Source of the DNA: Vibrio sagamiensis NBRC 104589
Lineage (GTDB): Bacteria; Pseudomonadota; Gammaproteobacteria; Enterobacterales; Vibrionaceae
DNA: 64,000 bases
Direction of reading: 5' to 3'
Assembly (NCBI RefSeq): GCF_007990935.1
Contig: NZ_BJXJ01000002.1
Span: 62,001-126,000 of the forward strand
The notes beneath the pieces were generated by a model. It saw only the letters and a list, made by a program, of their open reading frames with translations, ran no database searches and was not told the origin of the DNA. Position numbers and translations under genes: made by a program. This document shows positions 63,862 to 64,000 of the stretch, piece after piece (the first letter of the stretch is position 1; every line of letters begins with the position of its first letter).

Positions 63862-64000
63862 TTAATGCACATCGCGCCAATATTCTTTCTTCAACAACAC
63901 AACAATGATAGTAAATAGCACTAAAAAACCCATAACCCACCAACCAAGAGCATGGCGCTCTAATTGAATAGGATCCCCCGCATAGACGAGAAAGTTGACG
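63862..64000 (-). CDS. petC: Ubiquinol-cytochrome c reductase, cytochrome c1 subunit, C-terminal end
   Basis: The last 45 codons of a minus-strand gene enter the window from the right edge. They encode a segment with VNFLVYAGDPIQLERHALG, a single transmembrane helix (WWVMGFLVLFTIIVVLLK) and the tail KKEYWRDVH. This is the C-terminal membrane anchor of bacterial cytochrome c1, and petABC before sspA-sspB is the usual order. The haem-binding part is outside the window. The 95-bp gap to sspA carries the sspA promoter region. Confidence 0.85.
   Translation of the reverse strand, partial: VNFLVYAGDPIQLERHALGWWVMGFLVLFTIIVVLLKKEYWRDVH

Overview
The window looks like a piece of a Vibrionaceae (most likely Vibrio) main chromosome. 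The gene order (grcA, thrABC, arcA/arcB, two gltBD pairs, mtnN-cbiB-btuF, carAB, dapB, secA-dciA-lpxC, the division and wall cluster, rnpB, lpoA-diaA-dolP, sspBA, petC), the protein sequences and the moderate G+C all fit that family. I saw no tRNA, rRNA, insertion sequence, prophage, CRISPR array or other accessory island. The protein-coding part is core genome, and the surprises are in RNA genes, leaders and small proteins.

Layout. 1-33: last codons of grcA. 252-5221: threonine operon thrLABC (minus strand) with leader peptide, attenuator and promoter. 5504-6467: a small outer-membrane-like protein and a RraA-family protein. 6976-10766: the anaerobic regulators arcA (plus) and arcB (minus), with FNR- and ArcA-like sites before arcA and a small lipoprotein gene overlapping the end of arcB. 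10977-11900: a radical SAM protein. 12537-25052: two different glutamate synthases in tandem, each gltB-gltD. 25211-30603: a DUF1499 lipoprotein, mtnN-cbiB-btuF, a TRIC channel, a LysR regulator and a TSUP permease. 30837-36516: carAB and dapB. 36628-41676: mutT, secA, the helicase loader dciA and lpxC. 41777-57437: the dcw cluster on the minus strand (rsmH, ftsL, ftsI, murE, murF, mraY, murD, ftsW, murG, murC, ftsQ, ftsA, ftsZ). 57574-58070: RNase P RNA. 58225-62553: rsmI, diverging from lpoA-yraN-diaA-dolP. 62630-64000: sspB, sspA and the 3' end of petC.

How the genes work together. thrABC, gltBD and carAB connect aspartate, glutamate, glutamine and carbamoyl phosphate metabolism. dapB supplies the diaminopimelate that murE uses. 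The dcw cluster makes the lipid-linked wall precursor and the septal machine, with ftsZ and lpxC at its downstream end. lpoA activates a wall synthase and dolP acts in the same envelope context. grcA, arcA/arcB and petC belong to the switch between aerobic and anaerobic energy metabolism.

The most unusual sequence feature is a perfect-period 24-nt repeat, three copies, inside the P3 arm of the RNase P RNA gene. The absence of mraZ from the head of the dcw cluster, a Cys-to-Tyr change at a redox position of ArcB, and structured leaders before gltB and mtnN are also worth a second look.
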